A stretch of 64,000 nucleotides of DNA from Inquilinus sp. Marseille-Q2685. Its GTDB lineage: Bacteria; Pseudomonadota; Alphaproteobacteria; DSM-16000; Inquilinaceae. This document shows, in pieces, positions 1 to 13,229 of this stretch. The stretch covers positions 1,302,001 through 1,366,000 of the forward strand of contig NZ_CAKAKL010000001.1 of assembly GCF_916619195.1 (NCBI RefSeq), read 5' to 3'. The notes beneath the pieces were generated by a model. That model was given only the letters and a program-made list of their open reading frames with translations, ran no database searches and was not told where the DNA came from. The position numbers and the translations under genes were made by a program. The first letter of the stretch is position 1. Every line of letters begins with the position of its first letter.

Positions 1-252
1 GCCGTCTTGCAGCCGAAGAAGACGCCGTGTCGTCTACGAAGGATTTCGGCGATTCTATTGTCGGATTTACACCCTCGTTACGGAACCGGACGGTATCGGT
101 TCGGGCCCAGAGGAGTCCGGACACCGGGTTGGGCAGAAAGGAAATAACGTCTTAATTTTGCTATAAACCATATAACACAAACTAATTGGATTGATATTTC
201 CGTCTTTCCTCCGAATCTTTGTCCTATTGCCGCCCAGCCAGAGACCATCGCC
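1..252. other. Intergenic leader, no gene seen
   Basis: No convincing gene lies here. Positions 145–210 are clearly AT-richer than the rest of the window and probably hold the promoter of the ABC importer operon that starts at 253. I could not place a −35/−10 pair with proper spacing. The first 60 bases may belong to the tail or flank of a gene outside the window. Confidence 0.5.
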
Positions 253-1257
253 ATGCGTCCCCGCCTTTCCCTCCTCGTCGCCGCGGCGACGCTGCTCGCC
301 CTCGCCGAGCCGGCGCAGGCCGAGACGGCGACGCTGCGGATCGCGCAGCAATTCGGCATCTCCTACCTGCCGATGATCGTGGCCAAGCAGCAGAAGCTGA
401 TCGAGGCGGCGGTGACCGAAGCCGGGCTGCCGGCGCCGGAGATCGAATGGATCCAGGTCAGCGGCGGCGCGGCGATGAACGAGGCCCTCCTGTCCGGCAG
501 CCTGGACGTGGCCGCGGCCGGGGCGCCGCCGGCGATCACGCTGTGGGCCAAGACCCGCGGCTCGATCGACGTGAAGGGCATCGCCGCGCTCGGCTCGATG
601 CCGATCTACCTGACCACCACCAACCCGCAGGTGAAGTCGCTGGCCGACTTCACCGACAGGGACCGGATCGCGCTGCCGGCGGTGAAGGTCGGGTTCCAGG
701 CGGTGGTGCTGCAGATGGCGGCGGCCCAGGCCTTCGGCGAAGACGAGGCGACGAAGCTGGACGACCTGACCGTCAGCATGTCGCATCCGGACGCGACCGC
801 GGCCCTGCTGTCCGGCAGCTCCGAGGTCACCGCCAATTTCGGCGCCCCGCCGTTCCAGAACCAGCAGCTGCAGGACCCGAAGATCCACCGGGTGCTGAGC
901 AGCTATGACGTGCTGGGCGGCCCGCACACCTTCAACGTGATCTACGCGACCGGCGCCTTCTATGCCGAGAACCCGAAGACGGTGGCGGCGATCGTCACCG
1001 CGCTGGACCGCGCCGACCAGTTCATCCAGGCGCATCCGGCCGAGGCGGCGAAGCTGTACATCGCCGCCGAATCCTCGAAGCTGCCGGAGCCCTTCGTCGA
1101 GGCGCTGATCACCGCCCCGGACACGCGCTACACCGTGGCGCCCGAGAACATCCTGAAATTCGTCGACTTCCAGCACCGCATCGGCCAGATCGCGACCAGC
1201 ACCTCGGACTGGCGCGACCTGTTCTTCCCGCCGCTGCACGACCGGCAGGGCAGCTGA
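253..1257 (+). CDS. ABC importer substrate-binding protein, NitT/TauT (NMT1/SsuA-like) type
   Basis: Periplasmic binding protein of 334 residues. Residues 1–23 form a signal peptide ending in AQA, and the mature part has the NMT1/SsuA-like fold start (TLRIAQQFGISYLPM) typical of nitrate, sulfonate and taurine binders. It is the first gene of a four-gene unit: the ATPase follows after one base, then a permease and a TauD-type dioxygenase. That context suggests uptake of a small organic nutrient, perhaps a sulfonate or sulfate ester, whose C–S bond the dioxygenase cleaves. The exact ligand cannot be read from sequence. The ATG at 253 is chosen because it gives a complete signal peptide. Confidence 0.9.
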   Translation: MRPRLSLLVAAATLLALAEPAQAETATLRIAQQFGISYLPMIVAKQQKLIEAAVTEAGLPAPEIEWIQVSGGAAMNEALLSGSLDVAAAGAPPAITLWAKTRGSIDVKGIAALGSMPIYLTTTNPQVKSLADFTDRDRIALPAVKVGFQAVVLQMAAAQAFGEDEATKLDDLTVSMSHPDATAALLSGSSEVTANFGAPPFQNQQLQDPKIHRVLSSYDVLGGPHTFNVIYATGAFYAENPKTVAAIVTALDRADQFIQAHPAEAAKLYIAAESSKLPEPFVEALITAPDTRYTVAPENILKFVDFQHRIGQIATSTSDWRDLFFPPLHDRQGS

Positions 1258-1258
1258 G

Positions 1259-2078
<820 letters not shown>

Positions 2079-2086
<8 letters not shown>

Positions 2087-2927
2087 CTATCAGGGCCTGC
2101 TGCAGGCCGGGTCGCCGCTGCGCCCGGCCAGGGCCGAGGCGCCGGCGCGGCGCTGGATCGGCACCGGCGCCTGGCGCCGCCTGCTGATCCTGGCGGCGCT
2201 GGCCGCGGTGTGGGAGGCCGCGGCGCGGATCGTCGGCAGCCCGCTGCTGCTGCCGGGTTTCCTGACCACCCTCGCCGCCTTCGGCCAGGGCGTGGCCAGC
2301 GGCGAGCTGCCGCTGCGCACCCTGGCCTCGCTGCAGGTGCTGGTCGCGGGATACGCGATCGGCGTCGTCGCGGCGGCGATCCTGGCCGGGCTGGCCACGG
2401 CCAGCCGCCTGGGCGCCGAGCTGCTGTCGACGCTGACCGCGATGTTCAACCCGCTGCCGGCCATCGCGCTGCTGCCGATCGCCCTTCTATGGTTCGGCCT
2501 GGGCACGCCCAGCCTGCTGTTCGTCATCGTCCATTCGGTGCTGTGGCCGCTGGCCCTGGCCGCCCATTCCGGCTTCCGCGCCGTGCCGCGGCCGCTGGCG
2601 ATGGTCGGGCAGAATCTCGGCCTCGGCGGCATCGCCTATGTCGCCCGGATCCTGGTGCCGGCCGCCTTCCCGGCGATCCTGGCCGGGCTGAAGATCGGCT
2701 GGGCCTTCGCCTGGCGCACCCTGATCGCGGCCGAGCTGGTGTTCGGCGTCTCATCCCGCTCCGGCGGGCTCGGCTGGTTCATCTACGTCAACCGCAACCA
2801 GCTGGAGACGGCCAACGTCTTCGCCGGCCTGCTGGCCATCATCCTGATTGGCCTGCTGGTCGAAAGCCTCTTGTTCCGCACCCTGTCCCGGCTCACCGTC
2901 GAGCGCTGGGGCACGCAGAACCCCTGA
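2079..2927 (+). CDS. ABC importer permease, TauC/SsuC family
   Basis: Inner-membrane permease of 282 residues with about six hydrophobic segments and a cytoplasmic coupling loop (around QNLGLGGIAYVARILVPAAF) that contacts the ATPase. The N-terminal 35 residues are hydrophilic and Ala/Arg-rich. It overlaps the ATPase gene by 8 bases and is followed after 25 bases by the dioxygenase gene. The BPD_transp_1-like fold and its place between TauB-like and TauD-like genes support the call; substrate identity is inferred only from neighbours. Confidence 0.92.
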
Positions 2928-2952
2928 GATCGACGGAAACGGAAACGCCGCC

Positions 2953-3828
2953 ATGTCCTTCACCACCCGTCCCCTGTCCGAGCTGCTGGGCGTCGAGATC
3001 ACCGGGCTCGACCTCGCCACCCCGCCGGACGAGGCCACCTTCGCCCGGATCAGGTCGCTGTTCGAGGCGCATTCCCTGGTCGTGTTCCGCGACCAGCGCA
3101 TCACGCCGCAGCAGCACATCGACTTCAGCCGCCGCTTCGGCGAGCTGGAGATCCATGTGCAGCACCATTTCCACCTGGCCGGGCACCCGGAGATCCTGAT
3201 CGTCTCGAACGAGATGCGGGACGGCAAGCCGATCGGCCTGGCCGATGCCGGCCGCTACTGGCATTCCGACCTGTCCTACAAGGCGGAGCCGAGCCTGGGG
3301 TCGCTGCTGCACGCGCAGACGCTGCCGCCGGTCGAGGGCGACACGCTGTTCGTCAGCATGGCCGCGGCCTATGACGCGCTGGACGACGCCACCAAGGCGC
3401 AGATCGAGGGCCTCACGGCCGTGCACGACTACAGCGCCCGCAATGTGGCGCAGCAGGCCAAGAGTTCGCTGCGGCCGGGCCTGACCGCGGACCAGGCGAA
3501 GACGGTGCCGCCGGTGACCCATCCGGTGGTGCGGATCCACCCGGCGACCGGCCGCCGCGCGCTGTTCGTCAACGAGGGCTTCACCACCCATATCGTCGAG
3601 CTGCCGCGGCCGCAGAGCGACGCGCTGCTGCGCCGGCTGTTCGAGCACATGATCCAGCCGCAGTTCCAGTACCGGCACCGCTGGCAGGCGCACGACCTGG
3701 TGTTCTGGGACAACCGCGCCACCATCCACCTGGCCACCGGCTGCCCGCCGCATCTGGCCCGCACCCTGTACCGCACCACGGTGAAGGGCGACCGGCCGAT
3801 CGGCCCGCGGGACCGGGCGGCGGCCTGA
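2953..3828 (+). CDS. TauD/TfdA-family Fe(II)/2-oxoglutarate dioxygenase
   Basis: Cytoplasmic oxygenase of 291 residues. Family members use Fe(II), O2 and 2-oxoglutarate to hydroxylate compounds such as taurine, alkyl sulfates or phenoxy acids. The iron-binding HxD pair is visible as H104 and D106 in RYWHSDLSY, the distal histidine lies in RATIHLATG, and the 2-oxoglutarate-binding arginine is probably in HLARTLYRTTV. The ATG at 2953 was chosen because it opens directly into the conserved N-terminus (PLSELLGVEITGLDL). It is the last gene of the importer unit, before a strong terminator. True taurine dioxygenase is possible but not proven. Confidence 0.9.
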   Translation: MSFTTRPLSELLGVEITGLDLATPPDEATFARIRSLFEAHSLVVFRDQRITPQQHIDFSRRFGELEIHVQHHFHLAGHPEILIVSNEMRDGKPIGLADAGRYWHSDLSYKAEPSLGSLLHAQTLPPVEGDTLFVSMAAAYDALDDATKAQIEGLTAVHDYSARNVAQQAKSSLRPGLTADQAKTVPPVTHPVVRIHPATGRRALFVNEGFTTHIVELPRPQSDALLRRLFEHMIQPQFQYRHRWQAHDLVFWDNRATIHLATGCPPHLARTLYRTTVKGDRPIGPRDRAAA

Positions 3829-3836
3829 CGACGGCT

Positions 3837-3871
3837 GCGCCGTCCCCGCCGCGGCAGGGCGGGGACGGCGC
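3837..3871. terminator. Bidirectional terminator between convergent genes
   Basis: A perfect 14-bp stem (arms 3837–3850 and 3858–3871, loop of 7) sits in the 52-base gap between the dioxygenase and the convergent MFS gene. It lacks a strong T-run on either side, so it may work with Rho. Confidence 0.65.
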
Positions 3872-3880
3872 GCCGAGCGC

Positions 3881-5104
3881 TCACGCCGGCTGGAGCTGCC
3901 GGCTCTGCCGCGACGGCAGGGGCGGGAAGGCCAGCGCGATGGCGACGGCCGCGAGCCCGATGCCGAACGATCCGATGAACATCCAGCTGTAGACGCTGAA
4001 GGTGTCGAACACCCAGCCGCCGGCCCAGGGGCCCAGCGCCATGCCGATGCTGGAGGCCATGGTCGCGGCGCCGAACACGGTGCCCATGGCCGCCTGGCCG
4101 AAATAGTCGCGCGCCAGCACGGCATAGAGCGGCATCACCCCGCCATAGGCGGTGCCGAAGATCACGGCCAGCAGGTAGAACTCGCCGAGATTGGCGACGA
4201 AGAGGTAGGCGCCGATCACGACCGCCTGCACCAGCAGGCCCGCGACCAGCACGCGCTTGACGCCGAGCCGGTCTGCCAGGACGCCGAGCAGCAGCCGCCC
4301 GCCCAGCCCGGCCAGCCCCTCGACGCTGTAGATGGTGACGGCGGCCAGCGGCGCGACCCCGCAGGTGATGGCATAGCTGACCATATGGAAGATCGGCCCG
4401 GAATGGGCGGCGCAGCACAGGAAGAAGGTCCCCGCCAGGATCGCGAATTGCGGGGTGCGGAAGGCCCGGCCGGCGGACAGGTTGCCGATCTCGCCGGCCG
4501 GCGACGGAGCCCCGGCTTCGGCCGCGGCGGGCGGCCGGCGCACCAGCAGCCCGGCCGGCAGCAGCAGGACCCAGGCGGCGATGCCGATGACCATCATCGC
4601 CGTCCGCCAGTCATAGGCCGCCACCAGCCAGGCGGCGAAGGGCGAGACCGTCATCGGCGCCACGCCGATGCCCGCCGAGACCAGCGACACGGCCAGCGCG
4701 CGGTTGGTCTCGAACCAGCCGGTCGCCGCAGCCACCATCGGCGCGAAGAAGGCCCCGGCCGCCAGCCCGACCAGCGTGCCGTAGATCAGCTGGAACGCGG
4801 CGAGCGTGGTGGCGTGGCTGGCCAGGACCAGGGCTAGGCCCAGCAGCGCCGCGCCGCTGAGCACCACGATCCGGGCGCCGAGCCGGTCGCTGATCGCGCC
4901 CCAGGCGAAGCCGGCGGCGCCCATGACCAGGAAGTTGAGGGTCATGGCGCTGGAGATGCCGGCGCGGCTCCAGCCGGTGTCGGCCGACATCGGCTGCAGG
5001 AAGATCGCCAGCGAGAACATCGCGCCGATGCCGACGCAGGTCATGAGCGCGCCGACACCGATGATGACCCAGCGATAGGGATTTTCCGTCCGCGGTTGCG
5101 ACAT
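3881..5104 (-). CDS. MFS transporter, oxalate/formate antiporter (OFA)-like
   Basis: Inner-membrane carrier of 407 residues with about 12 hydrophobic segments. It opens with NPYRWVIIGVGALMTCVGIGAMFSL-type text and has GWSRAGISSAMTLN in helix 2, a pattern shared by OFA-family carriers of oxalate, formate and other monocarboxylates. The first cytoplasmic loop carries the MFS motif (GAISDRLGARIVV). The ATG at 5104 has an AGAGG ribosome site upstream; a longer reading to 5218 lacks one. Substrate unknown. Confidence 0.88.
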   Translation of the reverse strand: MSQPRTENPYRWVIIGVGALMTCVGIGAMFSLAIFLQPMSADTGWSRAGISSAMTLNFLVMGAAGFAWGAISDRLGARIVVLSGAALLGLALVLASHATTLAAFQLIYGTLVGLAAGAFFAPMVAAATGWFETNRALAVSLVSAGIGVAPMTVSPFAAWLVAAYDWRTAMMVIGIAAWVLLLPAGLLVRRPPAAAEAGAPSPAGEIGNLSAGRAFRTPQFAILAGTFFLCCAAHSGPIFHMVSYAITCGVAPLAAVTIYSVEGLAGLGGRLLLGVLADRLGVKRVLVAGLLVQAVVIGAYLFVANLGEFYLLAVIFGTAYGGVMPLYAVLARDYFGQAAMGTVFGAATMASSIGMALGPWAGGWVFDTFSVYSWMFIGSFGIGLAAVAIALAFPPLPSRQSRQLQPA

Positions 5105-5224
5105 AGGGGCCTCTTCCGCATGGCGCCGGCCACATCGCGGACGGGACCATCCCGCCCCGCAGCGCCGGCTCTCATGCTGAAGACGAACGGGCCGGCCGGG
5201 AATCGACATCCCGGCCAAAAAAAT

Positions 5225-5240
5225 TTTACCTCCCGGTAAA
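5225..5240. promoter_or_regulatory. Inverted repeat upstream of the OFA-type carrier, possible repressor operator
   Basis: TTTACC (5225–5230) and GGTAAA (5235–5240) form a perfect inverted repeat with a 4-base spacer, inside an AT-rich patch about 120 bases upstream of the MFS start codon. This spacing and composition resemble TetR/GntR-type operators. No regulator gene is adjacent. Confidence 0.4.
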
Positions 5241-5285
5241 CCATTCCGCGGAGCGTGTGCCCGCGGGATGTGTCACGCCCGGATT

Positions 5286-6779
5286 TCAGCCCTCCAGGCG
5301 TGCATAGGCCGCGGCGGTCGCCTTGGCGCCGTCGCGGTACAGGGCGTCGAGCGCACGGGTCACGGCAGCGCGGAACTGCTGCTGGCCCGGCAGGTCGTCG
5401 CCGAACACCGCCCGCATGCCGAGCAGCGCCGGCGCCAGCCGTTCCGCCACCGGCCCCGCCTCGCGCGCGATGGCGGCGAGATCGGCGGCCAGCGGGTCGC
5501 GCACATCGATCGGCTTGCCGGCCTCGTCAGTGCCGGCGACATAACGCATCCAGGCGGCGACGCCGAGGGCGTGACGGTCGACCGCCAGGCCGCGCGCCAG
5601 CCGGTCGCGCACGGTGCCGAGAAGCCGCTGCGGCAGCTTCTGCGACCCGTCCATGGCGATCTGCCAGGTGCGGTGCTTCAAAGCCTTGTTGCGGAAGCGG
5701 TCGATCAGCGAGCGCCTGTAGCCCGGGACATCGGCACCGGGCGGGAGGGTCAGGGTCGGGGTGGAATCTTCCATCAGCGCCTCGACGAAGGCGGCGATGC
5801 CCGGCTCCGCCATCGCCGCCGCCACCGTTTCGCAGCCGGAGAGGTAGCCGAGATAGGCGAGCGAGGAGTGGCTGCCGTTGAGCAGCCGCAGCTTCATCGT
5901 CTCATAGGGCGCGACTTCGGACACCAGCGTCGCCCCCGCCGCCTCCCAGGCCGGGCGGCCGGACAGGAAGCGGTCCTCGATCACCCATTGCAGGAAGGGC
6001 TCGGTGACGATCGGCCAGGCATCCTGGACCCCGAGCGCGGCGGCGATCCGGCCGCGATCCTCGTCGGTGGTGGCCGGCACGATGCGGTCGACCATGGTCT
6101 CGGGACAGGCGATCTCGCCCTGGACATAGGCGCCGAGATCGGGCGAGACCAGTGCTGCGAAGCGCGACAGGATGCGATGCAGGGTACGGCCGTTGGCCGG
6201 CAGGTTGTCGCAGCACAGCGGGGTGAAGGGCGCCAGCCCCTCCGCCCGGCGGCGGGCGATCGCCCGGGCCAGGATGCCGATGGCCGAGCGCGGCGCCTCG
6301 GGGTGGGCGAGGTCGTGGACGATGTCGGGGTGGCCCTCGTCCAGCCGGCCGGTGGCCGGGTCGTGGCAATAGCCCTTCTCGGTCACGGTCAGGCTGACGA
6401 TGGCGACCGAGGGCCGGCACAGCGCGTCGAGCAGCGCCGCCGGGCTCTCCGGCGCCACCAGCACGTCGCGGACGGCGCCGATCACGCGCAGCGCCTCGCC
6501 GTCGCTGTCGCGGACCGACAGGGTGTAGAGCCCGTCCTGCGGCACCAGCGCGTCGCGCGTGTCCGGGCTGCGCAGGCTGGCGCCGAGAATGCCCCAGCGC
6601 CGGTCGCCTGTCGCCAGCACATCGTCGGTGCAGACCGCCTGACGGGCGCGGTGGAAGGCCCCGATGCCGAGATGGACGATGCCGGTGGCGACCGCGTCGC
6701 GGTCATAGCCCGGCCGCGCCACAGATGCAGGCAGCCCGGCCAGGGCTGCCGTGCCGAGGCGCCGTGAGGATTTGGTCAT
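5286..6779 (-). CDS. Long-chain mannitol dehydrogenase family protein (mannitol 2-dehydrogenase or fructuronate reductase)
   Basis: Cytoplasmic NAD(P)-dependent oxidoreductase of 497 residues, the usual length for the polyol-specific long-chain dehydrogenases. It interconverts ketoses and sugar alcohols or fructuronate and mannonate. The N-terminal nucleotide-binding fold holds [14 protein letters not shown], and the catalytic region reads [16 protein letters not shown], matching the family K-x5-N-G-x-H pattern. The start at 6779 gives the normal length; a reading from 6875 adds an unrelated tail. Sequence alone does not separate mannitol, arabitol and fructuronate enzymes. Confidence 0.9.
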   Translation of the reverse strand: MTKSSRRLGTAALAGLPASVARPGYDRDAVATGIVHLGIGAFHRARQAVCTDDVLATGDRRWGILGASLRSPDTRDALVPQDGLYTLSVRDSDGEALRVIGAVRDVLVAPESPAALLDALCRPSVAIVSLTVTEKGYCHDPATGRLDEGHPDIVHDLAHPEAPRSAIGILARAIARRRAEGLAPFTPLCCDNLPANGRTLHRILSRFAALVSPDLGAYVQGEIACPETMVDRIVPATTDEDRGRIAAALGVQDAWPIVTEPFLQWVIEDRFLSGRPAWEAAGATLVSEVAPYETMKLRLLNGSHSSLAYLGYLSGCETVAAAMAEPGIAAFVEALMEDSTPTLTLPPGADVPGYRRSLIDRFRNKALKHRTWQIAMDGSQKLPQRLLGTVRDRLARGLAVDRHALGVAAWMRYVAGTDEAGKPIDVRDPLAADLAAIAREAGPVAERLAPALLGMRAVFGDDLPGQQQFRAAVTRALDALYRDGAKATAAAYARLEG

Positions 6780-6942
6780 GCGCCGCGCCCCCGGCGACCG
6801 GAGTGATCCCAAAGCAGCATCGACGGCGCCCTCTCCCTCGTCTTCCCTGCGGGTGCGCCGATCGATGCCGGACACAACCTCTCGAATCCGCTGCGATCCT
6901 AGTATGGCAGCTTACGGCGCGGCAACCCGGACCCAAACGAAA

Positions 6943-6966
6943 ACGGGCAGCCCGAAGGCTGCCCGT
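6943..6966 (-). terminator. Rho-independent terminator after rpoD
   Basis: On the minus strand a 10-bp stem (6943–6952/6957–6966) with a stable TTCG tetraloop is followed by a TTTTCGTTT tract, 25 bases after the rpoD stop codon. Confidence 0.85.
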
Positions 6967-6990
6967 CCACCGCCGAAGCCTGGCGTTTGC

Positions 6991-8940
<1,950 letters not shown>

Positions 8941-9087
8941 CTGCACCCGTGCCCCTTCACCCGCCGCCGTCGGGAGTGACCCGAAGTTGGCTCTCATACC
9001 TAAGCTTCCGCGCGCAAGGAAGGGCCACGACTCGAATCATGCCTGCCCCGACCGCGCCGCGGCCTCGATTCCATTCCGGCCGCCGGG

Positions 9088-10926
9088 TCAGAACCCACCC
9101 GGCACCGCCTGCCGACGCTCGATCTCCTGCCGCAGCCCGCGCCAGCGCTCCAGCGCGGCTTCGCTGCCCTGCCGGGCCAAGTCGCGCGCCGCATCCGCGA
9201 ATTCGCGCCGGAGGGCGCGCAACTCGAGATGCCCCATGACCATGGCCCAGCCGGCACGCGCCTCCTCCAGAGGGGCCTCCGGCCGGGTGAAGGGCCATTT
9301 CCTGCGAATGCGGTCGACCAATGCCGGCGGCAATCCATCGGCTTCGGGAACAGTCAGGTAGGGCCGAGACCGCTGCGAATCAAGCCCGGCCGAGTCGGAG
9401 TCCGAGTCGGGGTCTTGCGAATCGCCGAGTCGCGCCAGCAGGGACTGGCGCAGCGAATCGAGGCCCGAATCGGGGATCTCGATCATGGCGAAGCCCTCGC
9501 CGACCTCCTCGCCGAGGGCGGGATGAGCGGCGAGAAGGCACAACAGGACGCAGATCGCCAGGCGGTCGTCCTGCTCGTCGCGGATCGATTGCGGCTTGGG
9601 CCCGGCCGGCGCCGGCGGCTTGCCGCCCGGCCGCCACTCCTGCCGCTTCGGCCTCCAGGGAAACGCTTCCTCGAACCGGGCCCGCAGCTCGGCCAGGTAC
9701 TGCCCCTGCACCGCCGGGTCGGCGATCCGCCGGGCCTGGGCCTCGACCCCGGCACGCAAGCCTGCCCGCCCCTCCGGCGTATCCAGCCGGTGCATCGTGG
9801 TCTGGCGGTCGAACAGCACCCGGGCCAGCGGCAGCGCCCCCTCCAGCACCGCCTGCATGGCCGCGCCGCCGCCGGAGCCGCGGATCAGGCTGTCCGGGTC
9901 CTCGCCTTGGGGCAGGAAGGCGATGCGGGCGGAATGGTCGGGCTTCAGCTGCGGCAGGATCCGGTCCATCGCCCGCCAGGCCGCCCGTCGCCCGGCCTCG
10001 TCGCCGTCGAAGCACAGCACCGGCACCGGCGCCATCTTCCACAGCTCGACGATCTGCTCCTCAGTCAAAGCGGTGCCGAGCGGCGCCACCGCCGCCTCGA
10101 AGCCGGCCCGGACCAGGGCGATCACGTCCATGTAGCCTTCGGCCACGATCACGGTCTGGCCCTGCGAGGCCGCCTGCCGGGCGCGGGACATGCCGTAGAG
10201 AAGGCTCCCCTTGTGGAACAGCGGATTGTCCGGGCTGTTGATGTATTTCGGCCCGTCCCCTTCCATGATCCGGCCGCCGAAGGCGACGATGCGGCCGCGC
10301 TTGTCGGCGACCGGGAAGATCACCCGGTTGCGGAAGAAGGAATAGAGGTCGCGACCGTCATCCGGCCGGCGGGCCAGCCCGACCTCCTCGATCATCGCGT
10401 CCTGGAAGCCCTGGCCGCGCAGATGCTTGATCAGCTTGCCGCCGTCGCCGGGGGCGAAGCCGAGGCGGAAGCGGGAGACCGTGTCGCCGTCCAGGCCGCG
10501 GCCCTTGAGGTATTCTCGCGCCGCCCGACCGGCGGCGCCGCGCAGCTCGGCCTCGAAGAAGGCGCAGGCCGCCTCGACCACGTCGTACAGCGTCTTCTGC
10601 CGCTCGAACCGGGCCCGATCCTCCGGCGCGGCCTTCGGCACCTCCAGCCCGGCCTGGGATGCCAGCGTCTCGATCGCCTCCATGAAGGACAGGCGGTCGT
10701 GCTGCATGACGAAGCTGATGACGTCGCCGGTGGCGCCGCAGCCGAAGCAGTAGAAGAAGCCCTTCTGGTCGTTGACCGTGAAGCTGGGCGTCTTCTCCTT
10801 GTGGAACGGGCAGCAGGCCTTGAACTCGCCCTTGGTGCTGCGCTGCAGCGGCACCCGCTTGCCGACCACATCGGACACCTGGAGGCGGGTGCGCAGCTCT
10901 TCGAGGAAACCGGGAGGAAGGGACAT
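9088..10926 (-). CDS. dnaG: DNA primase DnaG
   Basis: Primase of 612 residues that makes RNA primers at the replication fork. The N-terminal CHC2 zinc finger is clear (CCPFHKEKTPSF … YCFGCGATGD), followed by the TOPRIM core with VIVAEGYMDVIAL and CFDGDEAGRRAA, which carry the metal-binding acidic residues. The C-terminal DnaB-binding part is less conserved, as usual. It lies 147 bases upstream of rpoD on the same strand. No strong ribosome site precedes the chosen ATG, which gives the typical MSLPPGFLEELR start. Confidence 0.96.
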   Translation of the reverse strand: MSLPPGFLEELRTRLQVSDVVGKRVPLQRSTKGEFKACCPFHKEKTPSFTVNDQKGFFYCFGCGATGDVISFVMQHDRLSFMEAIETLASQAGLEVPKAAPEDRARFERQKTLYDVVEAACAFFEAELRGAAGRAAREYLKGRGLDGDTVSRFRLGFAPGDGGKLIKHLRGQGFQDAMIEEVGLARRPDDGRDLYSFFRNRVIFPVADKRGRIVAFGGRIMEGDGPKYINSPDNPLFHKGSLLYGMSRARQAASQGQTVIVAEGYMDVIALVRAGFEAAVAPLGTALTEEQIVELWKMAPVPVLCFDGDEAGRRAAWRAMDRILPQLKPDHSARIAFLPQGEDPDSLIRGSGGGAAMQAVLEGALPLARVLFDRQTTMHRLDTPEGRAGLRAGVEAQARRIADPAVQGQYLAELRARFEEAFPWRPKRQEWRPGGKPPAPAGPKPQSIRDEQDDRLAICVLLCLLAAHPALGEEVGEGFAMIEIPDSGLDSLRQSLLARLGDSQDPDSDSDSAGLDSQRSRPYLTVPEADGLPPALVDRIRRKWPFTRPEAPLEEARAGWAMVMGHLELRALRREFADAARDLARQGSEAALERWRGLRQEIERRQAVPGGF

Positions 10927-10982
10927 GCAACGGTTCTGGCGGGCGGGAAACAAATCAGCTTAGCGCGATTCCCGTCGTCGGC

Positions 10983-11246
10983 TCAGCGGTTCTGAGCACC
11001 GTGCCAGATGCGCAGGATTTCGACCTGTCCGGTCACCCGGTAGACGATCACGTAGGGCGCGACGACGAGCTCCCGCGTCGCAAGCTCCAGCCCCGGCCGT
11101 CCGCGTCGCGGCAGCCGTTCTAAGCTGTCCGCAGCCGCGATCAATTGCACGGCAAGGCGCGAAGCGGCCCAAGGGTTGGCCGCTTCGACATAGGTCACGA
11201 CCCGGTCGAGATCATCCAGCGCCTCGGGCGTCCAGGCTACTTGCAC
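10983..11246 (-). CDS. ParE/RelE-family toxin
   Basis: Small toxin of about 87 residues in the ParE/RelE superfamily; ParE toxins poison DNA gyrase and RelE toxins cut mRNA. The pattern is typical of ParE: WTPEALDDLDRVVTYV at the start, RGRPGLELATRELVVAPY in the middle and ILRIWHGAQN at the end. No ATG is available. A GTG at 11246 overlaps the antitoxin stop codon and begins exactly at the conserved domain, so I prefer it over a TTG at 11291. The cognate antitoxin is the overlapping upstream gene. Confidence 0.85.
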   Translation of the reverse strand: MQVAWTPEALDDLDRVVTYVEAANPWAASRLAVQLIAAADSLERLPRRGRPGLELATRELVVAPYVIVYRVTGQVEILRIWHGAQNR

Positions 11247-11416
11247 TCGGGCTTGGGCAACCGCTTGCCGGTTCCCCAGGAGAGCAGCCAACGCCGCACC
11301 TCCTCATGAGGGACCATCCGCCCCGCATCGGCGGAGGCTATGCCCTCCCGGATCGCGGCTCGTTTGGCGGCGGTCTCTGGATCATCGGGGATCTGGACGG
11401 GCGCTGTCTTTCTCAT
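11237..11416 (-). CDS. Antitoxin of the ParE-type toxin pair
   Basis: Small protein of about 59 residues (65 if the ATG at 11434 is used), upstream of and overlapping the toxin gene, the normal order for type II modules. The sequence is acidic in the middle (IPDDPETAAKRAAIREGIAS) and ends with a helix that would hold the toxin (VPHEEVRRWLLSWG). This resembles stand-alone ParD/CopG-like antitoxins. It presumably binds and neutralises the toxin and represses the pair. Neither start has a clear ribosome site. Confidence 0.78.
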   Translation of the reverse strand: MRKTAPVQIPDDPETAAKRAAIREGIASADAGRMVPHEEVRRWLLSWGTGKRLPKPECK

Positions 11417-11458
11417 AGACGCCAATATAGGCATCTTTGGGTCGACGGACCACCCGCC

Positions 11459-11914
11459 TCAGCTCAGCTGCGCCTTCACCGCCGCCGAGACCTTCGAGAA
11501 GTCCATCCGGCCGGCGTAGCGCGACTTCAGCTCGGCCATCACCTTGCCCATGTCCTTCATGCCGGCGGCGCCGAGATCCTGGATCACCGTGCCGATCGCC
11601 GCCGCAGTCTCGGCCTCGTCCATCGCCTTGGGCAGGAAGCGCTCGATCACCGCGATCTCGGCCTGCTCCTTGTCGACCAGATCCTGCCGGTTGCCCTGCT
11701 GGTAGAGGGCGATGCTCTCACGCCGCTGCTTCACCATGGTCTGCAGCATCGACAGGATCTCCTCCTCCGGGATGCCGTCGGCGTTGCCCTTGCCGCGGGC
11801 GTCGATGTCCTTGGTCTTGAGCGCGGCGATGATCATCCGCACGGTCGAGAGCGTGCGCTCGTCCTTGGCCTTCATCGCCTCTTTCAGCGTGTCGGTGAAC
11901 TGGGCGCGCAGCAT
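11459..11914 (-). CDS. GatB/YqeY-domain protein
   Basis: Cytoplasmic protein of 151 residues in the YqeY family, related to the C-terminal tRNA-binding domain of the amidotransferase GatB. The exact role is unknown, though a link to tRNA or translation is suspected. Typical text: KEAMKAKDERTLSTVRMII and a C-terminus GRMDFSKVSAAVKAQL. The ATG at 11914 has a near-perfect AGGAGGA ribosome site. In many alphaproteobacteria it sits next to dnaG and divergent to carA; here the toxin–antitoxin pair separates it from dnaG. Confidence 0.93.
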   Translation of the reverse strand: MLRAQFTDTLKEAMKAKDERTLSTVRMIIAALKTKDIDARGKGNADGIPEEEILSMLQTMVKQRRESIALYQQGNRQDLVDKEQAEIAVIERFLPKAMDEAETAAAIGTVIQDLGAAGMKDMGKVMAELKSRYAGRMDFSKVSAAVKAQLS

Positions 11915-12068
11915 GGTCGGATCCTCCTGACAGAAGCGGCGCGGACTGTCCGCCATCCGGCCGAGATAGGCAAGAGATGGAGGCCGCCATTCCGCCAGCG
12001 CGGGCAAGAGGGGCTGGAATCCGTCGGCCGTCCGTGCTTTATGCCTGGAAATTCATTCCGAGGTTGCC

Positions 12069-13228
<1,160 letters not shown>

Positions 13229-13229
<1 letters not shown>

